From CAYVUV01 sp964455095 (GTDB lineage Bacteria; Desulfobacterota; Binatia; HRBIN30; CADEER01): a DNA stretch of 64,000 nucleotides. The translations under genes were made by a program, and so were the position numbers. The stretch is from the NCBI GenBank assembly GCA_964455095.1, contig CAYVUV010000222.1, forward strand, positions 1 to 64,000. The letters run 5' to 3'. Under the pieces are notes generated by a model that was not told where the DNA came from, did not search any database, and saw only the letters and a list, made by a program, of their open reading frames with translations. Position 1 is the first letter of the stretch, and the number at the start of each line of letters is the position of its first letter. Positions 34,031-42,280 of the stretch are shown in pieces.

Positions 34031-34819
34031 ATGGCCGCAAGTCTCGAGCACGACTCCACGTCACCGTTTGCTTCCTACGGGGGCGGCGACGACGGGCCGC
34101 ATCATTGGATGGCCGCGGCGCTCGGCTCCTCGTTGGTCTACGTGGTGGTCGGCGTCCTGGTGGTGACGATCGGCACGGCGACCAAGCGCATCATCGAGGA
34201 GAAGAAGGTCGACCTGACGTTCGTCGAGACGGTGGTCAAGGAAGAGCCGCCGCCGCCACCGCCGCCGCCGGTGGTCGAGGACAAGCCCAAGCCGCCACCT
34301 CCCGCGGCCGCGCCGGTGGTGCCGAAGCACTTGAAGGTGGTCAAGCTCGACAAGCCGCCGCCGCCCAAGGAACTGGTGGCGCCGAAAGAGATGCCGCTGG
34401 AGGCGCCGAAGGAAGTCGATGCCAGCCTGGACAAGGGCGTGGCGGTGTACGGCGAGGTCAAGGGCCCCGGTGACGCGGCCGGACTGGAAGGCGGCATGGA
34501 GGGCGGCGTGGCCGGCGGTCATGCCGGTGCCATCGCGCTGCCCGAGGACGCCGAGCCGCCGGTGCCGGTGAAGAGCAACGTGCCGCCGGCGTATCCGGAG
34601 GTCGCCCGCGCCGGCGGTCAAACCGGCATGGTCATTCTCAAGGTGGTGATCCTCGCCTCCGGCAAAGTCGCCGACGTCTCGGTCATGCGCGGCGACGAGC
34701 CATTCGCCAGCGCCGCGGTCGCGGCTGTGAAGCAGTGGCAGTACGAGCCGGCGCGCTACAAGGGGCAGCCGATCTCCGTCTACCGGATCATCCGCATTCC
34801 GTTCAAACTTACGGTGTGA
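34031..34819 (+). CDS. tonB: TonB-family energy transducer
   Basis: The 262-residue protein has one N-terminal membrane helix (about 29-50, AAALGSSLVYVVVGVLVVTIG). A proline-rich spacer follows (EEPPPPPPPPVVEDKPKPPPP and onward, about 70-130), then a Gly-rich stretch. The C-terminal TonB domain (about 180-262) includes PPAYPEVARAGGQTGMVILKVVI and AAVAAVKQWQYEPARYKGQPISVYRIIRIPFKL. TonB carries proton-motive energy from ExbB/ExbD to outer-membrane receptors such as the one at 26458-29268. It is the first gene of a tonB-exbB-exbD-exbD-sppA run. Confidence 0.95.
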   Translation: MAASLEHDSTSPFASYGGGDDGPHHWMAAALGSSLVYVVVGVLVVTIGTATKRIIEEKKVDLTFVETVVKEEPPPPPPPPVVEDKPKPPPPAAAPVVPKHLKVVKLDKPPPPKELVAPKEMPLEAPKEVDASLDKGVAVYGEVKGPGDAAGLEGGMEGGVAGGHAGAIALPEDAEPPVPVKSNVPPAYPEVARAGGQTGMVILKVVILASGKVADVSVMRGDEPFASAAVAAVKQWQYEPARYKGQPISVYRIIRIPFKLTV

Positions 34820-34851
34820 TCGCGCCGGCGCGATCAGTGAAGGAGCGACAA

Positions 34852-35658
34852 ATGGGGTTCAGCTGGACAGAAATGATCGGGCACATGGGCGGTCCGGCCC
34901 TGGCGGTGGCGATCATCCTCGCGACGATGGGCTTGGCGTCGCTGACGGTGTTCTTCGAGCGCATCATCACGTTCCGCCGCTCGCGCGGCGCCTCGCGCCA
35001 GTTCGCGGCGGCGATCGGCGCCGACCTGCAAGCCGGACGCCTCGATGCCGTGCTCGTCGCCGCCGAGCCGCTCGTGCAACGCGGCCACTTGCCGCGCGTC
35101 GTGCGCGCCGGCATCAGCACCTACGCGCATGCGCGCAATACGGCCGATGTCTCGGGCTTGACGCCGATGGAGCGCACGCAGCGCCACATGGCGCGGTTCA
35201 TGGAGGATATCGGCGCCGATCTGCGCCGCGGCCTGCCGGTGCTCGCGTCGGTCGGGTCGATCGCCCCGTTCGTCGGACTGCTCGGCACGGTGCTCGGCAT
35301 CATCTCGGCGTTTCAGGGCATCGCGACGACCGGCTCGGGCGGCCTGGCATCGGTCTCGGCCGGCATCAGCGAGGCGTTGATCGAGACCGCCTTCGGCCTC
35401 GCCGTGGCGATTCCCTCGGTGCTGGCGTTCAACTACCTGACCAGTCAGATCGTGCGCGACGAGACCTCGCTCAACAACGCCGCCGGTGAGTTGCTCGACA
35501 TGATGGAGAGCTGGGCCGAGCTCGAAGTGTCGCACATCGCGCCCGTGCAGGCGCCAGCAGTCGGCGGCCGCGGCGTCAAGGGGGCGACGGGCGCCGGCGC
35601 GGCGAGCGATCGCTTCGACGGCGCGGCGCTGCGCGGGCCGCGAGCGGTGGCGGGGTAG
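34852..35658 (+). CDS. exbB: MotA/TolQ/ExbB family proton channel protein
   Basis: The 268-residue protein has three membrane segments: ALAVAIILATMGLASLTVFFE (about 15-35), VLASVGSIAPFVGLLGTVLGIISAF (about 130-155) and ISEALIETAFGLAVAIPSVLAFNYL (about 178-202). The last two contain the family GLLGTV and EAL..TA.GL.VAIP motifs. It forms the pentameric channel of the TonB motor with ExbD. AAGGAG lies upstream of the ATG. It follows tonB by 32 bp and precedes exbD by two bases. The roughly 35-residue Ala/Gly tail is not conserved. Confidence 0.93.
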   Translation: MGFSWTEMIGHMGGPALAVAIILATMGLASLTVFFERIITFRRSRGASRQFAAAIGADLQAGRLDAVLVAAEPLVQRGHLPRVVRAGISTYAHARNTADVSGLTPMERTQRHMARFMEDIGADLRRGLPVLASVGSIAPFVGLLGTVLGIISAFQGIATTGSGGLASVSAGISEALIETAFGLAVAIPSVLAFNYLTSQIVRDETSLNNAAGELLDMMESWAELEVSHIAPVQAPAVGGRGVKGATGAGAASDRFDGAALRGPRAVAG

Positions 35659-35660
35659 GC

Positions 35661-36176
35661 GTGAGCTTCGCGATCAAAGCGCGGCGCACGCGCAGCGTGG
35701 TACCCGACATCAACGTCACGCCGCTGGTCGACGTCGTCCTGGTGTTGCTCATCATCTTCATGGTGGTGGCGCCGCAGATGGAGCAGGACATCCCCGTCAC
35801 GTTGCCCGGCATCTTCAACCCCGATCCCGACGTCGAAGGGCAGGCGGCGCCGCTGATGGTCACGGTGACCAAGGGCGGCGAGTACCACATCGAATCAGAG
35901 AAGTACGATCTGGACTCCGCCGTGGCGACGCTCAGCGCCGCGCACGCGGCCGACCCGTACAAACGCATCGCCCTGCGCGCCGACGCCGGCCTGACCTACG
36001 GCGACGTGCGCGAGATCTTCTTTCGCCTGCAGGAGGTCGGCTTCCCCGGCATGTCGCTGATGGTGAGCCACCGCTACCAGGCCGGACCGGACGGCGCCGC
36101 GCCGGTGCCGGCCGCTGAGCCGCACGTGCCACCGGACGGTGGCGAGATCGACGCCGCCGCGGCGCCGCAGGGGTAA
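35661..36176 (+). CDS. exbD: ExbD/TolR family biopolymer transport protein, first copy
   Basis: The 171-residue protein has the ExbD pattern: a basic cytoplasmic start (MSFAIKARRTRSVVPDINVTPLVDVVLVLLIIF). It has the essential aspartate in PLVDVVLVLLIIFMV (Asp24) and a periplasmic domain ending FRLQEVGFPGMSLMV. The start is GTG, directly after the exbB stop. A Pro/Ala-rich tail of about 25 residues follows. Paired ExbD paralogues next to one ExbB are common in TonB systems that serve dedicated receptors. Confidence 0.92.
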   Translation: MSFAIKARRTRSVVPDINVTPLVDVVLVLLIIFMVVAPQMEQDIPVTLPGIFNPDPDVEGQAAPLMVTVTKGGEYHIESEKYDLDSAVATLSAAHAADPYKRIALRADAGLTYGDVREIFFRLQEVGFPGMSLMVSHRYQAGPDGAAPVPAAEPHVPPDGGEIDAAAAPQG

Positions 36177-36179
36177 GCG

Positions 36180-36650
36180 ATGGGCATACAAGTTGGCGGC
36201 GGCGGCGACGATGACAAACACGTCGCGCCGAACATGAATGTCACTCCGCTGGTGGACATCGTCCTGGTGCTGCTGATCATCTTCATCGTCATCACGCCGC
36301 AACTGACCAAGAAGTTCTGGGTGCACACGCCCAAGCAGGAGAAGAAAGAGGTCGAGAAGGCCGACCTGACGCCCGATCCGCAGCCGCCGCTGGTGCTGCG
36401 CGTGACGGCGGAGAAGGGGCTCAACGTCAACGGCACCGAGGTCGCGTTCGCCGAGCTGCCCGACCGTCTCAAGCGCATGTTCGCGGCGCGCGCCGACCAC
36501 GTGCTGTTCTTCGATGCCGCGGACGAGGTGCCCTACGGGTTCGCGGTGGAGGTGCTCGACCGCGCCCGCGAAGGCGGCGCGGTGACCATCGCGCCGCTGA
36601 TCGCCAAGCTTGAGGCCGCCGCTCCCGAGCCCGCCGCCGCGGCCAACTGA
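36180..36650 (+). CDS. ExbD/TolR family protein, second copy
   Basis: This 156-residue ExbD-like protein begins with a Gly-rich cytoplasmic stretch, then NMNVTPLVDIVLVLLIIFIVITPQ, with the conserved aspartate. Its periplasmic part (VEKADLTPDPQPPLVLRVTAEKGLNVNGTEV) differs from that of the first copy, so the two probably form a heteromeric ExbD pair. It starts three bases after the first exbD stop and precedes sppA by 72 bp. Codon use and overlap support one transcript. Confidence 0.92.
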   Translation: MGIQVGGGGDDDKHVAPNMNVTPLVDIVLVLLIIFIVITPQLTKKFWVHTPKQEKKEVEKADLTPDPQPPLVLRVTAEKGLNVNGTEVAFAELPDRLKRMFAARADHVLFFDAADEVPYGFAVEVLDRAREGGAVTIAPLIAKLEAAAPEPAAAAN

Positions 36651-36722
36651 CCGGCGCCACTCCTGCGCGCACCGCTTCCGTGCTACGAGTGCACGGACAT
36701 GGTGCAAGGCGGAGGATTGGCT

Positions 36723-38459
36723 ATGGCGGAAACCCCGACTCCCCCGCGCCGGCGCTGGCGCCGGCGGCTGCTGCTCGTCGCCCTGCTGGCGGTGGGGGTG
36801 CTGCTGGCGCGCCACTGGCTCGGCGGGCCGAGCGTCGCGCCGGGCAGCTACGTGCTGCTCGAGCTGCAGGGGGCCTACAGCGACCAGCCGCCCGACGCGC
36901 TGGTCGGCCGGCTCTTCCGCGAGCCGCCGGTGGCGCTCATCGACTTGCTGATGATGCTGCGCGACGTGCGCGAGGACGACCGCATCGCCGGCCTCGTCGT
37001 ACGCCTGCGGCCGCTGCAGATGGGGTGGGCCAAGGCGCAGGAGATCCGCGGCGCGTTGCTGGCGCTGCGCGAGGCGGGCAAGCCGGTCGTCGCCTACCTC
37101 GAGCAGGAGTTCGCCCCCAGCACGCTCGAATACTACATCGCCAGCGCGGCACAGACGATCTACCTGCCGCCCGGCGCGACCGCGCCGGTGACCGGCCTGC
37201 TGTCGCAGTTCCTGTTCCTCGGCGGCGTGTGGGACAAGCTCGCCATCGACATGCAGGTGGAGAAGATCCGCGAGTACAAGACCTTCGGCGACATGGTGGC
37301 CAACACCGAGATGTCGCGCCATCAGCGCGAGATGGAGAACGCGCTGCTCGACAGCATCTACGGGCAGTTCATCGACGGCATCGCCGCGGTGCGCGGCCTC
37401 GAGCCCGCCGCCGTGCGCGCCACGGTCGATGCCGGCCCGGCGACGGCCGCCGAGCTGCAAGCGCATGGCCTGGCCGACGGCGAGAAGTTCCTCGACGAGC
37501 TGCGCCGCGAGCTGGTCGGCGACGAGGGCACGTTCCTCGCGGCGGAAGACTATGCCGGCGCGGGCGGCGATCTGATCCACGCCAGCCCCGAACACCAGGT
37601 GGCGGTGGTCTACGGCGTCGGCGCGGTCACCACCGGCAAGACGGAGGACGGCGCATTCGACGCCGCCGGCAACATGGGCGCCGACACCATCGTCGACGCC
37701 TTCCGCGAGGCGGCGGAGAACGACGACGTCGCGGCGATCGTCTTCCGCGTCGACAGCCCCGGCGGCTCGGCCCTGGCGTCGGACCTGATCTGGCGCGCCG
37801 TGCAACAGGCGCGCTTGCGCAAGCCGGTGATCGTGTCGATGTCCGACGTCGCCGCTTCCGGCGGCTACTACGTGGCCGCGGGCGCCACCCGCATCGTCGC
37901 CTCGCCGGGGACCTTCACCGGCTCCATCGGCGTCGTGCTGATGAAGCCGAACATCAGCGGGCTACTGGCCAAGCTCGGCATCAACACCGACAGCCTGCAG
38001 CGCGGCGCGCTCGCCGACATGATGTCGCTGATGAAGAGCATGTCGGCGCCCGAGCGCGCCCGCATCGTGCAATCCATGGAACGCGTCTACGGCCTGTTCG
38101 TCGACCGCGTCGCGGCGGGGCGCGGGCTGGCGCATGCGGCGGTGGACGAGGTGGGCCGCGGTCGCGTGTGGACTGGCGCGCAGGCACAGACGCACGGCCT
38201 GGTCGACGAGCTCGGCGGCTTCTTCACCGCCGTCAACGCCGCCAAGACGGCCATCGGCGTGCCGGTCGACGAGCGGGTCGGGCTGATTTTCTATCCCAAG
38301 CACAAACCGCTGGTCGAACGCCTGGTGCGCCTGATCGGCACGCGCGTCATCGGCAGTCTGCCGCCCTGGCTGCGCGAGCTGCGCACCGCACTGCGCGCCT
38401 ACGAGTTTCCGCCGGGCAGCGTGCTGACCCTGATGCCGCAGCAGATCGTCATCCGCTGA
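36723..38459 (+). CDS. sppA: Signal peptide peptidase SppA, 67-kDa type
   Basis: The 578-residue membrane-anchored serine protease has one N-terminal helix (RRRLLLVALLAVGVLLARHWL, about 12-32) and two tandem SppA/S49 domains, as in the E. coli long form. The N-terminal domain carries the catalytic lysine region (VEKIREYKTFGDMVANTEMSR, about 180-200). The C-terminal domain has the nucleophile serine in MSDVAASGGYYVAAGATRIV (about 373-393). It degrades cleaved signal peptides in the inner membrane. The ATG at 36723 has GGAGG seven bases upstream and is preferred over the ATG at 36699. It is last in the tonB group; a 7-bp hairpin follows. Confidence 0.93.
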   Translation: MAETPTPPRRRWRRRLLLVALLAVGVLLARHWLGGPSVAPGSYVLLELQGAYSDQPPDALVGRLFREPPVALIDLLMMLRDVREDDRIAGLVVRLRPLQMGWAKAQEIRGALLALREAGKPVVAYLEQEFAPSTLEYYIASAAQTIYLPPGATAPVTGLLSQFLFLGGVWDKLAIDMQVEKIREYKTFGDMVANTEMSRHQREMENALLDSIYGQFIDGIAAVRGLEPAAVRATVDAGPATAAELQAHGLADGEKFLDELRRELVGDEGTFLAAEDYAGAGGDLIHASPEHQVAVVYGVGAVTTGKTEDGAFDAAGNMGADTIVDAFREAAENDDVAAIVFRVDSPGGSALASDLIWRAVQQARLRKPVIVSMSDVAASGGYYVAAGATRIVASPGTFTGSIGVVLMKPNISGLLAKLGINTDSLQRGALADMMSLMKSMSAPERARIVQSMERVYGLFVDRVAAGRGLAHAAVDEVGRGRVWTGAQAQTHGLVDELGGFFTAVNAAKTAIGVPVDERVGLIFYPKHKPLVERLVRLIGTRVIGSLPPWLRELRTALRAYEFPPGSVLTLMPQQIVIR

Positions 38460-38473
38460 CGTCGCCAGTGATT

Positions 38474-38490
38474 CCTCTCCCGAGGAGAGG
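38474..38490 (+). terminator. CCTCTCC/GGAGAGG hairpin after sppA
   Basis: A perfect 7-bp stem with a CGA loop lies 15 bp after the sppA stop, followed by AGCCTATT. The T-run is poor, so termination is likely but not certain. Confidence 0.4.
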
Positions 38491-38602
38491 AGCCTATTGC
38501 TGCCCAACGGAACGGCAGCAGCGCGCCCAAATTCTGAGCAGGCAGCGGGTGCGCGCAAACGCTAATCGCCCCCATCAATCGCGCGAATCGCGGCAATCGC
38601 CT

Positions 38603-38618
38603 TGGCATGCTTGTCGCT
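38603..38618 (+). promoter_or_regulatory. Sigma-54-like -24/-12 promoter upstream of the guanidine riboswitch
   Basis: TGGCAT-GCTTG-TCGCT has the invariant GG and GC separated by ten bases, as required for sigma-54, with one mismatch in each half of TGGCAC/TTGCT. The predicted start, about a dozen bases after the GC, falls near 38629, right where the riboswitch P1 stem begins (38631). This would place the guanidine operon under nitrogen (NtrC-type) control. Confidence 0.5.
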
Positions 38619-38625
38619 CTTTCGT

Positions 38626-38736
38626 GTGAGTGCGACTAGGGTTCCGGCCGGCCTACAAACAGCCCGGCGACTGGTCCGAGGGTCGCAATCCGGCCGGTGG
38701 CCGGACACACGGCGGGACAAAAGCCCGGGAGGCTCA
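38626..38736 (+). ncRNA. Guanidine-I riboswitch (ykkC subtype 1)
   Basis: The conserved cores of the guanidine-I aptamer are present in order: ACTAGGGTTCCG (38635-38646), CTGGTCCGAGGG (38671-38682) and ACACGGCGGGACAAAAGCCC with GGGAGG (about 38708-38733). P1 is formed by TGCGAC (38631-38636) with GTCGCA (38682-38687). Guanidine binding by this class generally turns on downstream genes. The next genes encode the carboxylase-type guanidine pathway, in full agreement. An expression platform would lie between 38736 and 38843; GGGGAGG before the first ATG could be the controlled ribosome site. Confidence 0.92.
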
Positions 38737-38843
38737 AACTGAGGGGACTGTGGGCCCTCGGCAGGACCTCTCGCCACGGTCCTTCCGAGACCCAGCACCC
38801 CGATAAACGGATCGATCGCAAATCGATCGGGGAGGTGCTGACA

Positions 38844-39920
38844 ATGCGCAACGCGATGAAGCGGTTTCTGGCGGCGGCCACGGGCGCAGCGGTGCTGGCG
38901 CTCGGGGTGGTCGACGGCGCGGCGGCGGCGGAGAAGAAGGAGTTCAAACTGGCGTGGACGATCTACGCCGGCTGGATGCCCTGGCCGTACGCCAAGGAGG
39001 CCGGGATCGTGAAGAAGTGGGCCGACAAGTACGGCATTTCGATCGACGTGGTGCAGATCAACGACTACGTCGAGTCGATCAACCAGTACACGGCCGGGAA
39101 GTTCGACGCGCTGGTGGTGACCAACATGGACACGCTGACGATTCCGGCCGCCGGCGGCGTCGACACCACGGCGCTGATCGTCGGCGACTACTCCAACGGC
39201 AACGACGGTGTCGTGCTGAAGAAGGGCGCCAGCCTGGCCGACATCAAGGGCCAGAAGGTGAACCTGGTCGAGCTGTCGGTGTCGCACTATCTCCTCGCGC
39301 GCGGGCTCGACAGCGTCAAGCTGAGCGAGCGCGACATCAAGACCGTCAACACCTCGGATGCCGACATCGTCTCGGCCTTCGCCTCGGCCGACGTCACGGC
39401 GGTGGTGACCTGGAACCCGCAACTGAGCGAAGTGGTGAAGACGCCGGGCGCCAAGCTGGTCTTCAACTCCAGCCAGATCCCCGGCGAGATCCTCGACCTG
39501 ACCGTGGTGCACACCGAGACGCTGAAGGACAATCCCAAGCTCGGCAAGGCGCTGGTCGGCGCCTGGTACGAGACCATGGGCGTGATGTCGAAAGACGACG
39601 CCGCCGGCAAGGCCGCGCGCGAGTCGATGGCGAAGATGTCCGGCACCGACCTGGCGGGCTACGAGTCGCAGCTCAAGACGACGTACATGTATTACCAGCC
39701 GAAGGATGCGGTGACCTACGCGCGCAGCGCCGAGCTCAACAAGGTCATGGACCTGGTGCGCACCTTCTCGTTCGAGCACGGGCTGCTCGGCGAAGGGGCG
39801 AAGTCCAAGGATGCGGTCGGCATTGCCTTCCCCGGCGGCAAGACGCTCGGCAACGCCGACAACATCAAGATGCGCTTTGACGCCGACTACATGCAGATGG
39901 CCGCCGACGGCAAGCTCTGA
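38844..39920 (+). CDS. Urea/guanidine-carboxylase-associated ABC transporter, periplasmic binding protein
   Basis: The 358-residue protein has a signal peptide (MRNAMKRFLAAATGAAVLALGVVDGAAAAE) and an NrtA/SsuA-like type II binding fold: AWTIYAGWMPWPYAKEAGIVKKWADKYGI, INQYTAGKFDALVVTNMDTL and GQKVNLVELSVSHYLLARGLD. It matches the binding-protein family found beside urea/guanidine carboxylases. In this riboswitch-led operon the ligand is most simply guanidine or a guanidino compound. GGGGAGGTG precedes the ATG. The permease starts 22 bp later. Confidence 0.92.
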   Translation: MRNAMKRFLAAATGAAVLALGVVDGAAAAEKKEFKLAWTIYAGWMPWPYAKEAGIVKKWADKYGISIDVVQINDYVESINQYTAGKFDALVVTNMDTLTIPAAGGVDTTALIVGDYSNGNDGVVLKKGASLADIKGQKVNLVELSVSHYLLARGLDSVKLSERDIKTVNTSDADIVSAFASADVTAVVTWNPQLSEVVKTPGAKLVFNSSQIPGEILDLTVVHTETLKDNPKLGKALVGAWYETMGVMSKDDAAGKAARESMAKMSGTDLAGYESQLKTTYMYYQPKDAVTYARSAELNKVMDLVRTFSFEHGLLGEGAKSKDAVGIAFPGGKTLGNADNIKMRFDADYMQMAADGKL

Positions 39921-39942
39921 ACTGTTCGCGCAGGAGCGGGGG

Positions 39943-40770
39943 ATGGGAGGGCGCCGACTGATCAATCGCCGGCCGGGGCGAATGGGGATCATCTCGCTCG
40001 GCGTGCTGCCGTTCCTGCTCCTGCTCGTGTTCTACGCGGTCGGCTCGTCGCTGCGCCACGCGGCGAACGCCGAGGACAAGCTCTTGCCCGGCGCGACCGC
40101 GTTCGCGCAGGCGATCCGACGCGTGGCGATCGAACCCGACCAGCGCACCGGCACCATCCTGCTGTGGGCCGACACCAGGGCGAGCCTCATGCGCTTGGGA
40201 ATGGGGCTGGCCGTCGCTACCGGCTTCGGCCTGATCGTCGGCGTCGGCAACGGGTTGATCCCGTACGTCCGCGCCGGCTTGTCGCCGCTGGTGGCGGTGC
40301 TGTCGATGGTGCCGCCGATGGCGGTGCTGCCGATTCTGTTCATTGTCTTCGGGCTCGGCGAGCTCTCCAAAGTGGTGCTGATCGTCGTCGGCATCGCGCC
40401 CTTTCTCATGCGCGACATGCAGCTGCGCATCGAGGAGCTGCCGAGCGAGCAGCTCGTCAAGGCGCAGACGCTCGGCGTCTCGAGCTGGCAGATGATCACC
40501 CGCGTGGTGGTGCCGCAGATGCTGCCGCGCCTGAGCGACAGCGTGCGGCTGTCGCTCGGACCGGCGTGGCTGTTTCTGATTTCGGCCGAGGCCATCGCGG
40601 CCGAGCAGGGGCTCGGCTACCGCATCTTTCTGGTGCGCCGCTATCTGGCGATGGACGTGATCCTGCCCTACGTGGCATGGATCACGTGCCTCGCCTTTGT
40701 CTGCGACCTGTCGCTGCGCTATCTCAACCGGCGCTGCTTTCCGTGGTTTTACGAGGGACGCGAGCGATGA
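39943..40770 (+). CDS. ABC transporter permease of the guanidine/urea-carboxylase operon
   Basis: The 275-residue permease has a BPD_transp_1 core of about six membrane helices. The first is LGVLPFLLLLVFYAVG (about 18-34). The EAA-type coupling loop is SSEQ-like in this protein: LPSEQLVKAQTLGVSSWQMITRVVVPQMLP (about 166-195). It resembles the NrtB/SsuC/TauC class. AGGAGCGGGGG lies upstream of the ATG. Its stop overlaps the ATPase ATG by four bases, so the three transporter genes are tightly coupled. Confidence 0.92.
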   Translation: MGGRRLINRRPGRMGIISLGVLPFLLLLVFYAVGSSLRHAANAEDKLLPGATAFAQAIRRVAIEPDQRTGTILLWADTRASLMRLGMGLAVATGFGLIVGVGNGLIPYVRAGLSPLVAVLSMVPPMAVLPILFIVFGLGELSKVVLIVVGIAPFLMRDMQLRIEELPSEQLVKAQTLGVSSWQMITRVVVPQMLPRLSDSVRLSLGPAWLFLISAEAIAAEQGLGYRIFLVRRYLAMDVILPYVAWITCLAFVCDLSLRYLNRRCFPWFYEGRER

Positions 40771-41543
40771 CCCAGGTGTCGGGGCGCAACGTGTGGAAGA
40801 CGTACGGCGACCAGGTGGTCATCGAGCGCATCAATCTCGAGGTAGCACCGCGTTCCTTCGTCGCCATCGTCGGCGCCTCGGGCTGCGGCAAGTCGACGTT
40901 CCTGCGCATGCTGCTCAGCCAGGAGACGCCGTCGCGCGGCGAGATCCTGGTCGACGGCGTGGCCCTGCCGCCCGAGCCGACACCCGATCGCGGCGTGGTG
41001 TTTCAACGCTACTCGGTGTTCCCGCACCTGAGCGTGGTCGAGAACGTCGCGCTCGGCCTCGAGGCCGAGCGCGCGCCGTTCACCGGCCGCCTGTTCGGCG
41101 CCAAGCGCCGCGCCGCCCTCGCCGAGAGCCGCGAGATCCTCGACCACGTCGGCCTCGAGGGCGATTGCGACAAGTACCCGACCCAGCTCTCCGGCGGCAT
41201 GCAGCAACGCCTCGCCATCGCCCAGGCGCTGATCAAGAAGCCGAAGCTGCTGCTGCTCGACGAGCCGTTCGGGGCGCTCGACCCCGGTATCCGCGCGGAC
41301 ATGCACGTGCTGATGCTGCGCTTGTTCGAGGAAACCGGTATGACGGTGTTCATGGTCACGCACGATCTGCGCGAGGCCTTCAAGCTCGGGACGCGCGTCA
41401 TCGCCTTCGATCGCTACCGCACGCGCCCGGAGGAAATCGGCATCTACGGCGCGACAGTGACCTTCGACATCCCGCTGCGCCGCGGTGCCAACGCCAAGCA
41501 GGAGCTGGCATTGGCGGAAGAGCAGCTCAGGAGGACGGCATGA
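40767..41543 (+). CDS. ABC transporter ATP-binding protein of the guanidine/urea-carboxylase operon
   Basis: The 258-residue ATPase shows Walker A (VGASGCGKSTFLRMLLSQE), a Q-loop (VVFQRYSVFPHLSVVENVALGL), the signature LSGGMQQRLAIAQALIKKPKLLLLDEPFGALDP and an H-loop (VTHDLREAFKLGTRVIAFDR). It belongs to the nitrate/sulfonate/taurine subfamily. It energises uptake with the two preceding products. Its stop overlaps the ATG of the first DUF1989 gene. Confidence 0.94.
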   Translation: MTQVSGRNVWKTYGDQVVIERINLEVAPRSFVAIVGASGCGKSTFLRMLLSQETPSRGEILVDGVALPPEPTPDRGVVFQRYSVFPHLSVVENVALGLEAERAPFTGRLFGAKRRAALAESREILDHVGLEGDCDKYPTQLSGGMQQRLAIAQALIKKPKLLLLDEPFGALDPGIRADMHVLMLRLFEETGMTVFMVTHDLREAFKLGTRVIAFDRYRTRPEEIGIYGATVTFDIPLRRGANAKQELALAEEQLRRTA

Positions 41544-42265
41544 ACGGGCGCGAGATTCTCTTCGAAGAAGAGATCGGCGGCGGCAAGCACTGGTCGTTCA
41601 CGCTCAAGCGCGGCACGCTGCTGCGCTTGATCGACCAACAGGGCGGCGCCAACGTCGGCATGCTCTTCTACAACCCGCTCAACCCGCTGGAACGCTACAA
41701 CGCGCCGGACACGTTGAAGTGCCAGCACACGTTCAAGCTCTCGCGCGGCCACTGCCTCTACTCCGACATGGGCCGCATCTTCTGCTCGATCGTCGACGAC
41801 TCGGTCGGCTGGCACGACACCGTCTGCGGCAATACGACCAAGCAGATGGTCGCCGCGCGCTGGGGCGTGCAGAGCTACCAGGAGCACCGCAACGACTGGA
41901 CGCTGAACGGCCACGACAGCTTCCTCGTCGAGGCCGGCAAGTACGGCCTCGGCCGGCGCGATCTGGCCGCCAACGTGAACTGGTTCAGCAAGGTCGTGGT
42001 GCAGGACGATGGCCGCATGGACTTCGACCCGAGCAACGCCCGCGCCGGCGGGTATGTCGATCTGCGCTTCGAGATGGATACGCTGGTGTTGTTTCACACC
42101 TGCCCACACCCGCTCGACCCGGCGCCGGAGTATCCGCGCAAGCCGATCGTCTACCAGCTGTCGCTGGCCGCTCCCGTCGCCGCCGACGATTACTGCCGCA
42201 CCTTTCGCCCCGAGAACGGGCGCGGCTTCGAGAACAACCGCGTCTATCATCTCGGGTGCGGCTGA
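41540..42265 (+). CDS. DUF1989 protein, carboxyguanidine deiminase subunit (CgdA/CgdB type), longer copy
   Basis: The 241-residue DUF1989 protein (urea-carboxylase-associated protein family) shares a core with its neighbour: RGTLLRLIDQQGGANVGMLFYNPLNP, then the metal/active-site region DDSVGWHDTVCGNTTKQMV (about 86-104), and DLAANVNWFSKVVV. Published work on bacterial guanidine use assigns this paired family to hydrolysis of carboxyguanidine to allophanate and ammonia. The operon order here (riboswitch, transporter, two DUF1989, carboxylase, allophanate hydrolase) supports that role. Which subunit is CgdA and which CgdB cannot be set by sequence alone. It overlaps the ATPase gene by four bases. 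Confidence 0.9.
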   Translation: MNGREILFEEEIGGGKHWSFTLKRGTLLRLIDQQGGANVGMLFYNPLNPLERYNAPDTLKCQHTFKLSRGHCLYSDMGRIFCSIVDDSVGWHDTVCGNTTKQMVAARWGVQSYQEHRNDWTLNGHDSFLVEAGKYGLGRRDLAANVNWFSKVVVQDDGRMDFDPSNARAGGYVDLRFEMDTLVLFHTCPHPLDPAPEYPRKPIVYQLSLAAPVAADDYCRTFRPENGRGFENNRVYHLGCG

Positions 42266-42280
42266 AACCTGGAGGGGGCG

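Noticed and set aside
38460..38600. Possible small gene between sppA and the riboswitch
   Set aside because: No ribosome site followed by a plausible reading frame; codon usage is unlike its neighbours.
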